Assembly: GCF_900113285.1 (NCBI RefSeq)
Contig: NZ_FOOT01000002.1
Coordinates: 868,001-932,000 of the forward strand
Direction: 5' to 3'
From: Pontibacter chinhatensis
GTDB lineage: Bacteria > Bacteroidota > Bacteroidia > Cytophagales > Hymenobacteraceae
Length of the DNA stretch: 64,000 nt
Shown: one piece after another, positions 18,228 through 26,930 of the stretch
Layout of the letters: each line of letters starts with the position of its first letter
How positions within the stretch are numbered: the stretch's first letter is position 1
Position numbers and translations under genes: made by a program
Notes under the pieces: model-generated
Seen by the model: only the letters and a program-made list of their open reading frames with translations
Database searches by the model: none
What the model was told of the DNA's origin: nothing

Positions 18228-18284
18228 TTTATACTTTATCTTCCGTCATTCTTTTCTGACGCGAGCGTCCGCCTGTGCCTCTAC

Positions 18285-18345
18285 TAGTCGCTGCTTCCCG
18301 CAGCTTGACACAAGCTATACTTTCAAACTACCGTTCATTCTCTGG
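18285..18345. repeat. Partial copy (copy C) of the composite intergenic repeat
   Basis: The segment with CGCTGCTTCCCGCAGCTTGA, ACACAAGCTATACTTTC and CGTTCATTCTCTGGCTCC repeats the first module of copies A (from 9251) and B (from 18517). The central and terminal modules are absent, so this is a truncated or independent unit of the leader module. Confidence 0.6.
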
Positions 18346-18421
18346 CTCCTATTGCTGGCGCGGGTTTGCAACTCGTGCCTACCTGTGGTGTTGGGTTTGC
18401 AATCCGAATGACTCGCAGAGC

Positions 18422-18506
18422 TATACTTATACTTTGGCTATACTTTATAGCTTCTGATATACTTTAATAACTCTGATTTATACTTATATACTTGCAGTTT
18501 ATACTT
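18422..18506. repeat. Dense cluster of seven TATACTT motifs
   Basis: Seven TATACTT heptamers, all in one orientation, occur in 85 bases: 18422, 18428, 18439, 18458, 18479, 18487 and 18500. Two neighbouring copies overlap by one base, and spacing is irregular (6 to 21 bases), so this is not a simple tandem array. It directly abuts copy B of the composite repeat. Confidence 0.9.
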
Positions 18507-18945
18507 TCCTAGCAACCGCTTCCCGCAACTGGATACAAGCTATACTTGCTAGCTACTGTTCATCCTCTAGTTCCCACAAACCTAAAGTTGCATCTCTAAC
18601 TTGGCTCCCTCCCAGGCCGGGAGGCCTCGCCTTCGGGCCTCGCGCGGTGTACATTTCCTTTGCTACCCTGCGGTCGCAATGCCGCTAAGGCGGCACCAGA
18701 AATCTACAAGGCGCTCAACCCAAAGGCTGAGAATCATTCGATAGCCACGGCCGTTGCTATAGAACAAGTATAAACTGTCCCCTTGAGGACAAGCGAGAAC
18801 AGAAGTTCGAAGCTTGCGAGCAGCGCTCAATAGAGGTGTAGCTCCTAATACCTCTTGCTATAACACTTATACTTCAGCCGAAGTAATGACAGACTCCCCG
18901 CCTTAGACAAGGAGGGGCCAGGGGTGGTCGGAGCCGGTTACTGCA
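18505..18945. repeat. Composite intergenic repeat, copy B
   Basis: This has the same module order as copy A at 9236-9715: leader module; GTGTACATTTCCTTTGCTACCC and CACCAGAAATCTACAAGGCGC core; CTGTCCCCTTGAGGAC; then TTATACTTCAGCC and the palindrome CCCCGCCTTAGACAAGGAGGGG near 18895-18916. It fills most of the 747-base convergent gap 18228-18974 between the hemerythrin gene and the carbonic anhydrase gene. No intact open frame explains it. Confidence 0.8.
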
Positions 18946-18974
18946 AAGCTCTTCTCCTGTACTTGAAAAAGCCA

Positions 18975-19493
18975 CTACTCCTTCCCACTGAACCAGCTGC
19001 TGTACATCACATAATTGTTGGCTGTTCTGGCGAGGCCTTCGATTTGCTCCTGGCTCAGCTGCTTTACCTTGCGGGCCGGTATGCCTGCATAAATCCATCC
19101 CGACTCGCAAACGGTGTTTTCCAGCACGATGGCTCCTGCCGCTACAATGCAGTTCTGCTCCACCACGGCGTTATCCATCACAATCGAGCCCATACCCACC
19201 AGCGCGTTGTCATGCACTGTACAGCCATGCACGATGGCGTTGTGGCCAATGGAAACATTATTGCCGATGGTGGTGGCTGCCCGCTCGTAGGTGCAGTGGA
19301 TTACAGCCCCATCCTGAATGTTGGTCTTGTTGCCGATCCGGATGCTGTTCACGTCGCCGCGGATAACAGCATTGAACCAGATAGAGCACTCATCGCCCAT
19401 CACCACATCGCCCACAATAGTTGCGTTTTCGGCAATCCAGCAGCCTTCGCCCATCTGCGGCCGCACACCCTTAACCGGAAGTATAACTGGCAT
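18975..19493 (-). CDS. Gamma carbonic anhydrase family protein
   Basis: This is a left-handed beta-helix protein of 172 residues with hexapeptide repeats, of the gamma-carbonic-anhydrase/YrdA family. The zinc ligands are the His in QDGAVIHCT and the two in IGHNAIVHGC, which fits a trimeric enzyme with metal sites at subunit borders. Many members have weak or no carbonic anhydrase activity, so catalysis is not certain. Start MPVILPVKGVRP matches the family. Confidence 0.9.
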   Translation of the reverse strand: MPVILPVKGVRPQMGEGCWIAENATIVGDVVMGDECSIWFNAVIRGDVNSIRIGNKTNIQDGAVIHCTYERAATTIGNNVSIGHNAIVHGCTVHDNALVGMGSIVMDNAVVEQNCIVAAGAIVLENTVCESGWIYAGIPARKVKQLSQEQIEGLARTANNYVMYSSWFSGKE

Positions 19494-19502
19494 AGTTTAA
19501 GT

Positions 19503-19533
19503 TAAAAAGTTAGAGAGTTCAGGAGTTAGAAAG
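19503..19533. repeat. Low-complexity repeat, left of radical SAM gene
   Basis: A short run built from units like AGTTAGAGAGTT and AGGAGTTAGAAAGT. It is close to the inverse of the CT-rich run at 20711-20757 on the other side of the radical SAM gene. Confidence 0.6.
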
Positions 19534-19577
19534 TGAAGCTAATAAGCTCCTGATACAGCAAAAGTAAGAGTTAAATA

Positions 19578-20555
19578 TCAAATCAGCCGCTTCCAGGTAC
19601 CTTTGAGGTAGTTATACTTCAGGGTGCTGGGGAGGGCTTTCCAGAAGTAGGTGCTCAGTTCTGTGGCGAAGCTGGGCTGCATGTAGCAGTTTATGGTGCA
19701 GCCCTCGCAGGCTGGTAGCCTTCCCTCCTGCCGCTTCAGCGCCTCCACCTCCTGGCTTAAGTATAAATCGTAGAGGTTGCCGCTTATGGGGAAGCTCTGG
19801 GTGCCCAGGTGGTAGCAGGGAAGTATAAGTTCGTTCTCCGGAGAAATTACCAGCGTGGTGCTGGCGGCGCGGCACACAGGCTTGGCTGTTTTGTTGCCCC
19901 CGTCCAGGCGCAGCTGCACAAAGCCCTCGTTCAGGTATACTTGCCTGCGCTTGCCAAAATCACTCAGGTAGCGGAGTTCTTCGGGTGTCAGCTGCTCGCC
20001 GGTCTCCACCTGGTTGTACTCAAAGGCTGGGTTAAGTATAAGCACGAGCTTGTTCGGAAGTATAATCTTCTGGTACACCTCCTCCAGTTGGTGCAGGTTG
20101 TGGCGGAACACCGTAAACAGGATGTCCGGCCGCTCGCCCAGTTCCCGGGCCACTTTAATCGACTCCATCACAAAATCGTAACAGGCCACGCCGCGGCCAC
20201 GGTCATGCTCCTCCTTGTCGGCTGAGTCGAGGGAGAAGTGCAGCATGTCTACCTTGCCCTTCAGGCGCTGGGCCAGCTTGGGGTAGAGCATGGCATTGGT
20301 GGTGAGCGTAGTGATAAAGCCCATGTCGTGCGCCATGCCCAGCATCTGGTCTATCTGGCGGTGCAGCAGCGGTTCGCCGCCGGTAAAGTCTATCACCTGC
20401 ACCCCCAGCCGCTTCAGGTCGCGCAGGTTCTGCGCCACATCCTCCAAGGTAATGTAAGGCGAGGGCCGCTCCCAGATATCACAAAACGAGCACTTTGCGT
20501 TACAGCGGTAGGTAACGTAGTAATTGCAAAGTACCGGCTTCGATCTCAGGCGCAT
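19578..20555 (-). CDS. Radical SAM protein with C-terminal cysteine cluster
   Basis: This is a radical SAM enzyme of about 325 residues. The [4Fe-4S] cluster motif CxxxCxxC is CNAKCSFC near residue 17, and the SAM-binding GGEP is in DFTGGEPLLH. The C-terminal part has further cysteines (PVCRAAS, ILPCYHLG, PACEGCTINC) that may bind auxiliary clusters, as in SPASM-type proteins. The substrate is unknown. The start at 20555 (MRLRSKPVLCNYYVTYRC) places the cluster motif at the family's usual distance; the frame extends to 20612. The gene is flanked by inverted low-complexity runs. Confidence 0.85.
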   Translation of the reverse strand: MRLRSKPVLCNYYVTYRCNAKCSFCDIWERPSPYITLEDVAQNLRDLKRLGVQVIDFTGGEPLLHRQIDQMLGMAHDMGFITTLTTNAMLYPKLAQRLKGKVDMLHFSLDSADKEEHDRGRGVACYDFVMESIKVARELGERPDILFTVFRHNLHQLEEVYQKIILPNKLVLILNPAFEYNQVETGEQLTPEELRYLSDFGKRRQVYLNEGFVQLRLDGGNKTAKPVCRAASTTLVISPENELILPCYHLGTQSFPISGNLYDLYLSQEVEALKRQEGRLPACEGCTINCYMQPSFATELSTYFWKALPSTLKYNYLKGTWKRLI

Positions 20556-20710
20556 GTTTGGAAGTATGGTGGGCTCAAAAGTATAAATTATGCTCGAAGT
20601 ATACGGCATCAACGCCTAAATGAATCTGCCAGCCCTGTTTTAGCTCCTGCTGAAGGCTGCGCCTGGATTAGTAGAAAAACTCTTCAGGAGCAATGTATGG
20701 CATATCTATC

Positions 20711-20757
20711 ACTCCCAAACTCTCTAACTTTCTAACTCTCTAACTCCCCAACTCCTC
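20711..20757. repeat. Low-complexity CTCTAACT run, right of radical SAM gene
   Basis: Units of CTCTAACTT, TCTAACTC and CCAACTCC repeat about five times. Similar runs are at 19503-19533 (inverted) and 34753-34795. Confidence 0.7.
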
Positions 20758-20865
20758 AATGTTTTTTGTAGGCCGAATCAGGATGTTTGTCTAAGAAAAG
20801 CTGAAAGTAAAGCCATAAAACAGGCTGTTCGTATAAATCCGCATCTGCGTGTAAATTTAAAAGGC

Positions 20866-21003
20866 TATCTTTGTGGCATAAGCCAAAAGGGGAAGTTTTG
20901 TTTAAGGTGAGATGTAAATAAAAAGAATCCCATTCCTGCTTTCTACTACCTAAAAAGGAATTTGGCATACAGCCGCCCCCTCCCCGGGGGCGGCTTTTTT
21001 TAT
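20866..21003 (+). ncRNA. Candidate small RNA with own promoter element and terminator
   Basis: TATCTTTG at 20866-20873 is a good -7 box; the -33 (TCTG at 20844-20847, 18-base spacer) has one mismatch. A transcript of about 125 bases would run to a very strong terminator: AGCCGCCCCC at 20971-20980, loop TCCCC, GGGGGCGGCT at 20986-20995, then seven T. The body can fold: GCCAAA (20882-20887) closes with TTTGGC (20961-20966), enclosing GGGA/TCCC (20890-20893 with 20928-20931) and ATTCC/GGAA (20932-20936 with 20957-20960). A closing stem with a large open interior resembles 6S RNA in outline only. The barrel gene start at 21069 lies beyond the terminator. Confidence 0.45.
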
Positions 21004-21068
21004 GTACTATCGTATACTTTAGTTCGTTAGAACAACGTCAGCCTTCCGACCAATAAATTTTGAAAGCT

Positions 21069-21677
21069 ATGAGAAAGACTATTTTGACGATGATAGCTGT
21101 GCTGGCGATAAGTATAACGGCCCAGGCACAGCTCTTTCAGGCAGGTGTAAAAGGCGGTGTGAGCTCCTCCAAGGTAAAGCTAAGCGATGTGCAGAACTCT
21201 CCGCAGCAATACGCCACGGCCGATAACATTACGGGCTACCACGCCGGGGCCTTCGTGCGGCTGCAGTTGCTGGGCCTGCTGCTGCAGCCCGAAGCCATAC
21301 TTGCCACCTCGGGCGGCAAGGTAGAGGTGAGGGACGACCCCAACAGCACCCTGGTGCGGGTGGAGAAGTTTAAGTTCGACCGGCTGGATGTGCCGCTGCT
21401 GGTGGGTTTTAACTTTCTGCGGGTGGCGCGCGTGCAGGCTGGCCCTGTTGCCTCCATGCTCCTGACGGCCAGGCAGGAAGGCCGCACCATTAAAGATTAC
21501 TACGACAACTCCGACTGGGGCTACCAGGTGGGTTTGGGAGTCGATATCGGTTCTATCACCCTGGACGCGCGTTACGAGCGCATCAACCGCGACTTTACCA
21601 ACACCAGCCAACTGACCGACGGCAAAGTACGCAACGAGCAGTTTCTGGTGAGCTTAGGCCTGAAACTGGTAAAGTAG
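21069..21677 (+). CDS. Outer membrane beta-barrel protein
   Basis: This 202-residue barrel of the OMP_b-brl family has a signal peptide ending AQAQ and a first strand FQAGVKGGVSSSKVKL, with a final strand EQFLVSLGLKLVK. It is similar in plan to the barrel encoded at 11573-12235. The start is ATG 21069; a TTG at 21060 would add three residues. It follows the candidate small RNA and has its own terminator. Confidence 0.85.
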   Translation: MRKTILTMIAVLAISITAQAQLFQAGVKGGVSSSKVKLSDVQNSPQQYATADNITGYHAGAFVRLQLLGLLLQPEAILATSGGKVEVRDDPNSTLVRVEKFKFDRLDVPLLVGFNFLRVARVQAGPVASMLLTARQEGRTIKDYYDNSDWGYQVGLGVDIGSITLDARYERINRDFTNTSQLTDGKVRNEQFLVSLGLKLVK

Positions 21678-21697
21678 AAACCAGCACACTGAAAGCA

Positions 21698-21735
21698 AAA
21701 CAGCCGCAGGAGCATCAGTTCCTGCGGCTGTTTCA
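21698..21735 (+). terminator. Intrinsic terminator after the barrel gene
   Basis: A perfect 14-bp stem (AAACAGCCGCAGGA at 21698-21711, TCCTGCGGCTGTTT at 21720-21733) has an 8-base loop; the flanking A/T tracts allow it to serve the convergent abgT gene as well. Confidence 0.9.
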
Positions 21736-21792
21736 ATTTTTATACTTTGAAAGAACTCCTTTGTCTTTTGTCAAAAAGTCCTTTGTCTAAAA

Positions 21793-23319
21793 TTAAGGCA
21801 TATACAGGTTCGCGCCCGGACCGATAGGCAGATCCAGCATAATCCAGATGATGAACAGGATAACCCAGCCAATCAGGAATACAATAGAGTATGGCAACAT
21901 GGTGGAGATAACCGTACCAATGCCAGCTTTCTTGTCGTAGCGCTGAATAAAGGCCACAATCAGGGCAAAGTAAGACATCATCGGGGAGATAATGTTGGTC
22001 ACGCTATCGCCGATGCGGTAAGCCACCTGCGTAAATTCCGGCGTGTAACCCAGCAGCATGAACATCGGGATAAACACGGGTGCCATAATAGCCCACTTGG
22101 CCGAGGCCGAACCCATAACCATGTTAATAGAGGCCGCCACAAGTATAAACATGATCATCAGCGGAATGCCGCTCAGTCCCATTGTTTTCAGCGTGTCGGC
22201 ACCATTGATAGCCAGGATAAGGCCCAGGTTGGTCCAGTTGAAATAGGCCACGAACTGCGCAGCGAAGAACACCAGTACAATGTAAGAGCCCAGCGTTTCC
22301 ATAGACTTAGACATGCCACGCATTACGTCGCTGTCGTTTTTGATGGTTTTGGCCCCGATACCGTAGGCAATACCAGCCACCCCGGAAAGTATAAAGATAA
22401 AGGCTACAATGCCCGACATAAACGGCGAGTTGAGGATGTCGCCGGTTTCCGGGTTGCGCAGGTAACCGTTCTCCGGAATCAGGCCGCCAAGTATAAAGGC
22501 GATCATCAGCAGGATGGAGATAGTGGCATACAGCAGGCCGCGCTTCTCCTGCGCGTTCAGGCGGTCTATACTTTCAGGCTTCTCATCGCCGTTATACTCG
22601 CCAAGCCTCGGGATTACAATTTTCTCCGTCACCCAGGTACCTAGCGCCGCCACCACAAACGTGGATACGAACATGAAGTAATAGTTGGCGGCAGGGTTCA
22701 CCATATAGTTCGGGTCGATGATGCGTGCAGCTTCCGTAGACAGGCCTGCCAGCAACGGATCGATGGTGCCCAGCAGCAGGTTGGCGCTATAGCCCCCTGA
22801 TACACCGGCAAAAGCCGCCGCCAAACCAGCCAGCGGATGGCGACCAGCAGCCAAAAAGATAACGGCCGCCAGCGGCACCAGCAGCACATAACCCACCTCA
22901 GAGGCAGTGTTAGAAATCACGCCCGAGAAAACAATTACAAACGTAAGCAGGCGCTTCGGCGACGACAGCACCACCAGCCGCAGCACCGTGCCAATCAGGC
23001 CCGTGCCCTCGGCAATACCAATACCCAGCAACGACACCAGTACCGTACCCAGCGGGGCAAAATCGGTGAAGTTGGTCACCATGCGGGTCAGGATCATGTG
23101 GAGGCCCTCTGCGGAGAGCAGGTTAACAGGTGTTACCGTCTGGCCTGTGCCGGGGTGCACCACGGCCATGTCAAACTGGCTCGCCACCCACGACAGAGTC
23201 ACCACCAGCAGCGCAAAGCCTGCAAAGAGCGTGGCCGGGTGCGGCAGGGCATTGCCAATGCGCTCCACTACCGACAGGAACTTGTCCACGCCTGATTTTT
23301 TCTTCTGTACTTGTGTCAT
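21793..23319 (-). CDS. abgT: AbgT-family transporter
   Basis: This is a 508-residue inner-membrane transporter of the AbgT family, known for p-aminobenzoyl-glutamate uptake and, in some members, sulfonamide efflux. About twelve hydrophobic helices are visible, with the conserved openings [14 protein letters not shown] and [18 protein letters not shown]. Conserved Asn/Ser-rich re-entrant segments such as [16 protein letters not shown] lie in the second half. The true substrate here is unknown. It stands in a convergent pair with the barrel gene and diverges from ldcA. Confidence 0.9.
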   Translation of the reverse strand: MTQVQKKKSGVDKFLSVVERIGNALPHPATLFAGFALLVVTLSWVASQFDMAVVHPGTGQTVTPVNLLSAEGLHMILTRMVTNFTDFAPLGTVLVSLLGIGIAEGTGLIGTVLRLVVLSSPKRLLTFVIVFSGVISNTASEVGYVLLVPLAAVIFLAAGRHPLAGLAAAFAGVSGGYSANLLLGTIDPLLAGLSTEAARIIDPNYMVNPAANYYFMFVSTFVVAALGTWVTEKIVIPRLGEYNGDEKPESIDRLNAQEKRGLLYATISILLMIAFILGGLIPENGYLRNPETGDILNSPFMSGIVAFIFILSGVAGIAYGIGAKTIKNDSDVMRGMSKSMETLGSYIVLVFFAAQFVAYFNWTNLGLILAINGADTLKTMGLSGIPLMIMFILVAASINMVMGSASAKWAIMAPVFIPMFMLLGYTPEFTQVAYRIGDSVTNIISPMMSYFALIVAFIQRYDKKAGIGTVISTMLPYSIVFLIGWVILFIIWIMLDLPIGPGANLYMP

Positions 23320-23472
23320 ATAAGGGTTGAGGTTGATTAGTTTCTCGCACAGGCTGGCTGCGTGAGGTGTTTGGCTGTAAAAAAAAGTTTTCGAAGATGG
23401 TTAAAAAATGCCTTGTTCGCAAATCTTGCTTAAAACCTATAACTTAGCCCTAAGCCAAATAAAGTATAAAAT

Positions 23473-24363
23473 ATGATTACTCCTCTTCAGTCCGGCGACA
23501 AGGTCGCCATCATCGCCACTGCCCGAAAAATAGACCGCGAAGCCGTAGAACAGGCCATCCAGGTGCTGCAGGAGTGGGGGCTGGATGTGGAGGTTGGCCC
23601 CACGGTGGGTGCCACCTATGGCGTGTTTGCCGGCGACGATGCCCTGCGCCTGCAGGACCTGCAACAGGCGCTGGACCGCCCCGACATCAAGGCCATTATC
23701 TGTGCCCGTGGCGGCTACGGCACCACCCGCATCCTCGACCAGGCAGACTTCAGCCGGTTTCAGGAGCAGCCGAAGTGGGTGGTGGGCTTCAGCGACATCA
23801 CCTCGCTGCTCTGCCACATCCACAGCCTAGGTATCGAAAGTATACATGGCATCATGCCCCTGCTCTTCCCTACCGGTACCGAGGCCGCGCTGGACAGCCT
23901 GCGGCGGGTACTCTTTGGTGAGGAGTTAACCTACGAAGTGGCACCGCATCCGTTTAACCGCTCCGGCACCGGCCAGGGTCAGTTGATTGGCGGTAACCTG
24001 GCCCTGCTGCACAACGTTTCCGGCACCCCCTCCGACTTCGGCACGCAAGGCAAAATCCTGTTCTTGGAGGATGTGGATGAGTACCTCTACAGCATCGACC
24101 GCATGATGGTGCACCTTGATCGCGCCGGTAAGCTTAAAGACTTGGCGGGACTGATTGTAGGGCATTTCAGCGACATGAAAGATAACGCCGACCCGTTTGG
24201 CAAAACTGCCTACGAGATTATAGCCGAGCACACGGCCAAGTATGACTACCCTGTCTGCTACGGCTTCCCGACCGGCCACGAGCCAGACAACCTGGCGCTG
24301 GTGTGCGGAAGAGAGGCAAGGCTGGAGGTTGGTGATAAGGGAGTGCAGCTGGCGTATTGTTAG
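23473..24363 (+). CDS. ldcA: LD-carboxypeptidase, S66 family
   Basis: This enzyme removes the terminal D-alanine from murein tetrapeptides in the cytoplasm during peptidoglycan recycling. The Ser-Glu-His triad is visible as Ser107 in VGFSDIT, Glu199 in LFLEDVDE and His231 in IVGHFSD. The 296-residue length fits, with no signal peptide, consistent with a cytosolic place. AbgT next door handles a peptide-like substrate, but there is no clear functional link. Confidence 0.92.
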   Translation: MITPLQSGDKVAIIATARKIDREAVEQAIQVLQEWGLDVEVGPTVGATYGVFAGDDALRLQDLQQALDRPDIKAIICARGGYGTTRILDQADFSRFQEQPKWVVGFSDITSLLCHIHSLGIESIHGIMPLLFPTGTEAALDSLRRVLFGEELTYEVAPHPFNRSGTGQGQLIGGNLALLHNVSGTPSDFGTQGKILFLEDVDEYLYSIDRMMVHLDRAGKLKDLAGLIVGHFSDMKDNADPFGKTAYEIIAEHTAKYDYPVCYGFPTGHEPDNLALVCGREARLEVGDKGVQLAYC

Positions 24364-24470
24364 GCCAGTTGTTTTATACTTTAAATCGAGGTGGGGCAAG
24401 TATAAGGGCAGTACGTATGTAGTGATGGGCATAAACTCACCCCAGTTGTAAAAGCATAACGTCAAAGCGC

Positions 24471-25241
24471 ATGAACCTTGAAGCATACCTGGCACGCATT
24501 GGTTATTCCGGGGAACGACAGCCGACCCTAAAAGTGCTGCAGCAACTACAGAAACGTCACCTGTTAGCCGTTCCCTTCGAGAATCTTGATATTCACAATG
24601 GCACCCCGATCGAACTGGACGTGGAAAAGATCTTCGACAAGGTGGTGCTTCAAAAGCGGGGCGGGTTCTGCTACGAGCTGAATGGTTTATACTTTGAGTT
24701 GCTCTCTGCTCTTGGCTTTGATGTAAAACGGATTTCTGCCAAAGTATACTCCAGCAGCGAAGGCACCTACTCGCCGGAATACGACCATCTGGCGCTGCTT
24801 GTAACTATCAAGGGAGAAGAATATCTGACAGATGTCGGGTTCGGGGAATTCAGTTTTACGCCGTTAAAAATAGAACTGAACCAGGTACAGGCCGACGCAC
24901 GGGGAAATTATGTCTTCGACAAGTATGATGAGTGCTATTACCGGGTGAGCCGCATGGAAAACGGCGAGTTCCGGCCCGAGTACATCTTCCGGAAAACACC
25001 TAGGGCGTTGGATGAATTCGGGGACATGTGCCACTTCCACCAGAATGATCCCAGCTCCCACTTCAGGCACCGCAGCATGATCACGCTTCCCACCGAACAA
25101 GGCCGGATCACACTCACAGAGCACAAGCTTAAGATAAAGGAAGGTGAGCTTACCAAGGAAATCGAACTGCAAAGCGCAACTGAGTACGAAGCCTACTTAT
25201 GGCAATACTTTGGGGTAAAACCAACCGGTAGAACTATCTAG
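24471..25241 (+). CDS. nat: Arylamine N-acetyltransferase
   Basis: This enzyme transfers acetyl groups from acetyl-CoA to arylamines or hydrazines. The Cys-His-Asp triad is Cys67 in RGGFCYELN, His106 in YDHLALLV and Asp121 in TDVGFG. The 256-residue length is usual. The natural substrate in bacteria is often unclear. The gene lies in the same direction as ldcA, 107 bases downstream. Confidence 0.93.
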   Translation: MNLEAYLARIGYSGERQPTLKVLQQLQKRHLLAVPFENLDIHNGTPIELDVEKIFDKVVLQKRGGFCYELNGLYFELLSALGFDVKRISAKVYSSSEGTYSPEYDHLALLVTIKGEEYLTDVGFGEFSFTPLKIELNQVQADARGNYVFDKYDECYYRVSRMENGEFRPEYIFRKTPRALDEFGDMCHFHQNDPSSHFRHRSMITLPTEQGRITLTEHKLKIKEGELTKEIELQSATEYEAYLWQYFGVKPTGRTI

Positions 25242-25297
25242 CTTGGCTATACTTCTGCTCTCGCCTCGCCATACAGTATACCCAATTTCCTACTCAG

Positions 25298-25753
25298 ATG
25301 AGTGATATCATTATCAGAAGTAAGTTTTCGAAGGAAGAAACAAGTAGAAGACTTAAGCAGGTATTCTCGAAGGGGAATATGTATGATGTAGAACTACAGG
25401 TTCTGCACGGAGAGTACTATCTGACATCCGAGAACCAAGCTCCTGTATTTGATAAAAGAGGGTTAGACTCTCTTTTTGTACAGTTTAGGATCAAGGAAGA
25501 CTTGGGGCAAGTTAGTGTTCACCTGACTCCTCAAACTCGTGCACTGTCTATTGCAATGGGAACAATGTTTCTAACCTTAGTATGGATACTACTTTTTGCT
25601 ATATCAATGGCTGAGAAAAGGTGGTTAGGTATAGAAGCCTATGGGATAGGGATAGGAATCACACTCATTCTCTTACTTATAGCAAAATTAGGAAGGCGGA
25701 AGGAAAAATCAGTCATAGCTAAAATTAAGGAGGAACTAGAGCCGCAACTATAA
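25298..25753 (+). CDS. Hypothetical membrane protein, 151 residues
   Basis: I do not recognise this protein. The first ~85 residues are a soluble, mixed strand/helix domain rich in charged residues; two hydrophobic helices follow (about 88-108 and 115-135), then a short Lys/Glu tail. The DNA is AT-richer than nat and ldcA upstream, which hints at a different history. The gene is 56 bases after nat on the same strand. Confidence 0.7.
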   Translation: MSDIIIRSKFSKEETSRRLKQVFSKGNMYDVELQVLHGEYYLTSENQAPVFDKRGLDSLFVQFRIKEDLGQVSVHLTPQTRALSIAMGTMFLTLVWILLFAISMAEKRWLGIEAYGIGIGITLILLLIAKLGRRKEKSVIAKIKEELEPQL

Positions 25754-25838
25754 CAACACCTTTAATTTATCCCCACACTATGAAACCGTGCGATACCGGG
25801 AAGTTCAGAACTGAAGACTATATTTACTCAAAAAAAGT

Positions 25839-26783
25839 ATGGAAAAGTTAAAAATAGCGACCGCACAATTTGAAAACTTCAGTGGTGACAAGGCTAAAAA
25901 CCTGGCTATAATTGAAGGGTTGGCTAAACAAGCTTCTGAAAAAGGGGCCGATGTCATCGCTTTCCATGAATGCTCTGTCCACGGCTACACCTTTGCCAGA
26001 AAGCTATCAAAGGAGCAGATCTTAGACCTTGCCGAGTTTATTCCGGAAAGTAAAACGGTGGCTAAGCTCCAGGAAATAGCGAAAACCTATAAGATTCACA
26101 TTCTTGCCGGCTTCTTGGAGAAAGACGAAAACAATGACATTTACAAGGCCCATGTTTGTGTAAATGAAGAAGGGCTGGTAGCAAAACACCGGAAACTGCA
26201 CCCCTTCATCAACCCGCACATTAAACCAGGGAACACCTACTGCATCTTTGAAATTAAGGGCTGGAAATGCGGCATCCTTATCTGCTATGATAACAATGTC
26301 ATAGAAAATGTACGGGCCACCAAGTTGCTCGGCGCTGATATCATCTTTATGCCCCACGTCACGATGTGTACACCTTCCACGCGACCGGGCGCAGGCTTTG
26401 TGGATCCCCAATTATGGTATAACAGGGAGAATGATCCGACTTCCTTAAAATTGGAATTCGAAGGCATGAAAGGAAGAGCCTGGCTTATGAAGTGGCTACC
26501 TTCCAGGGCTTATGACAATGGCATTTACGTTGTATTTTCAAACCCTATAGGCATGGATGACGACCAACTCAAAAACGGTTGTTCCATGATTATAGACCCC
26601 TATGGTGATGTGGTAGCCGAATGCACTTCCTTTGAGAATGAGTTTGCGATGGCAACACTTAATCCGGAGGCTTTAAAGTTGGCCGGGGGTAATCGTTACG
26701 CTACTGCCCGCAGGCCCGAACTATACAAAGATATTATAGGGCAAGACCATAAGTCAGACCAAAAGGTAGTTTGGATGAAATAG
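25839..26783 (+). CDS. Nitrilase / carbon-nitrogen hydrolase family protein
   Basis: This is a hydrolase of the nitrilase superfamily acting on amide or nitrile bonds. The triad is complete: Glu44 in AFHECSVHGY, Lys119 in KHRKLHPF and Cys149 in GILICYDN. The 314-residue protein lacks a signal peptide. The insertion around residues 180-215 is longer than in the simplest members. The substrate cannot be told from sequence. It may form a transcript with the hypothetical membrane protein 85 bases upstream. Confidence 0.9.
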   Translation: MEKLKIATAQFENFSGDKAKNLAIIEGLAKQASEKGADVIAFHECSVHGYTFARKLSKEQILDLAEFIPESKTVAKLQEIAKTYKIHILAGFLEKDENNDIYKAHVCVNEEGLVAKHRKLHPFINPHIKPGNTYCIFEIKGWKCGILICYDNNVIENVRATKLLGADIIFMPHVTMCTPSTRPGAGFVDPQLWYNRENDPTSLKLEFEGMKGRAWLMKWLPSRAYDNGIYVVFSNPIGMDDDQLKNGCSMIIDPYGDVVAECTSFENEFAMATLNPEALKLAGGNRYATARRPELYKDIIGQDHKSDQKVVWMK

Positions 26784-26930
26784 AACCCGGTAACAGGGTA
26801 TATGAAAAATAGGCCTAGAAGTGATAAACCCAGGGTATAGATTGCTTTAACTTTTCCATACCATTATCCTGAATTGCCCTAAAACGCCTGTTTCTCATAT
26901 ACTGGCTCTTGCTTATAGGCCTCATCTACC

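Noticed and set aside
18422..18506. TATACTT words as -10/-7 promoter boxes
   Set aside because: The Bacteroidota box is TAnnTTTG with two bases between TA and TTTG; TATACTT(T) does not fit, occurs equally in both orientations and inside genes.
20756..20968. 70-codon minus-strand frame between the radical SAM gene and the barrel gene
   Set aside because: No start signal, no family likeness, and it overlaps the plus-strand candidate RNA, which explains the conserved-looking signals better.
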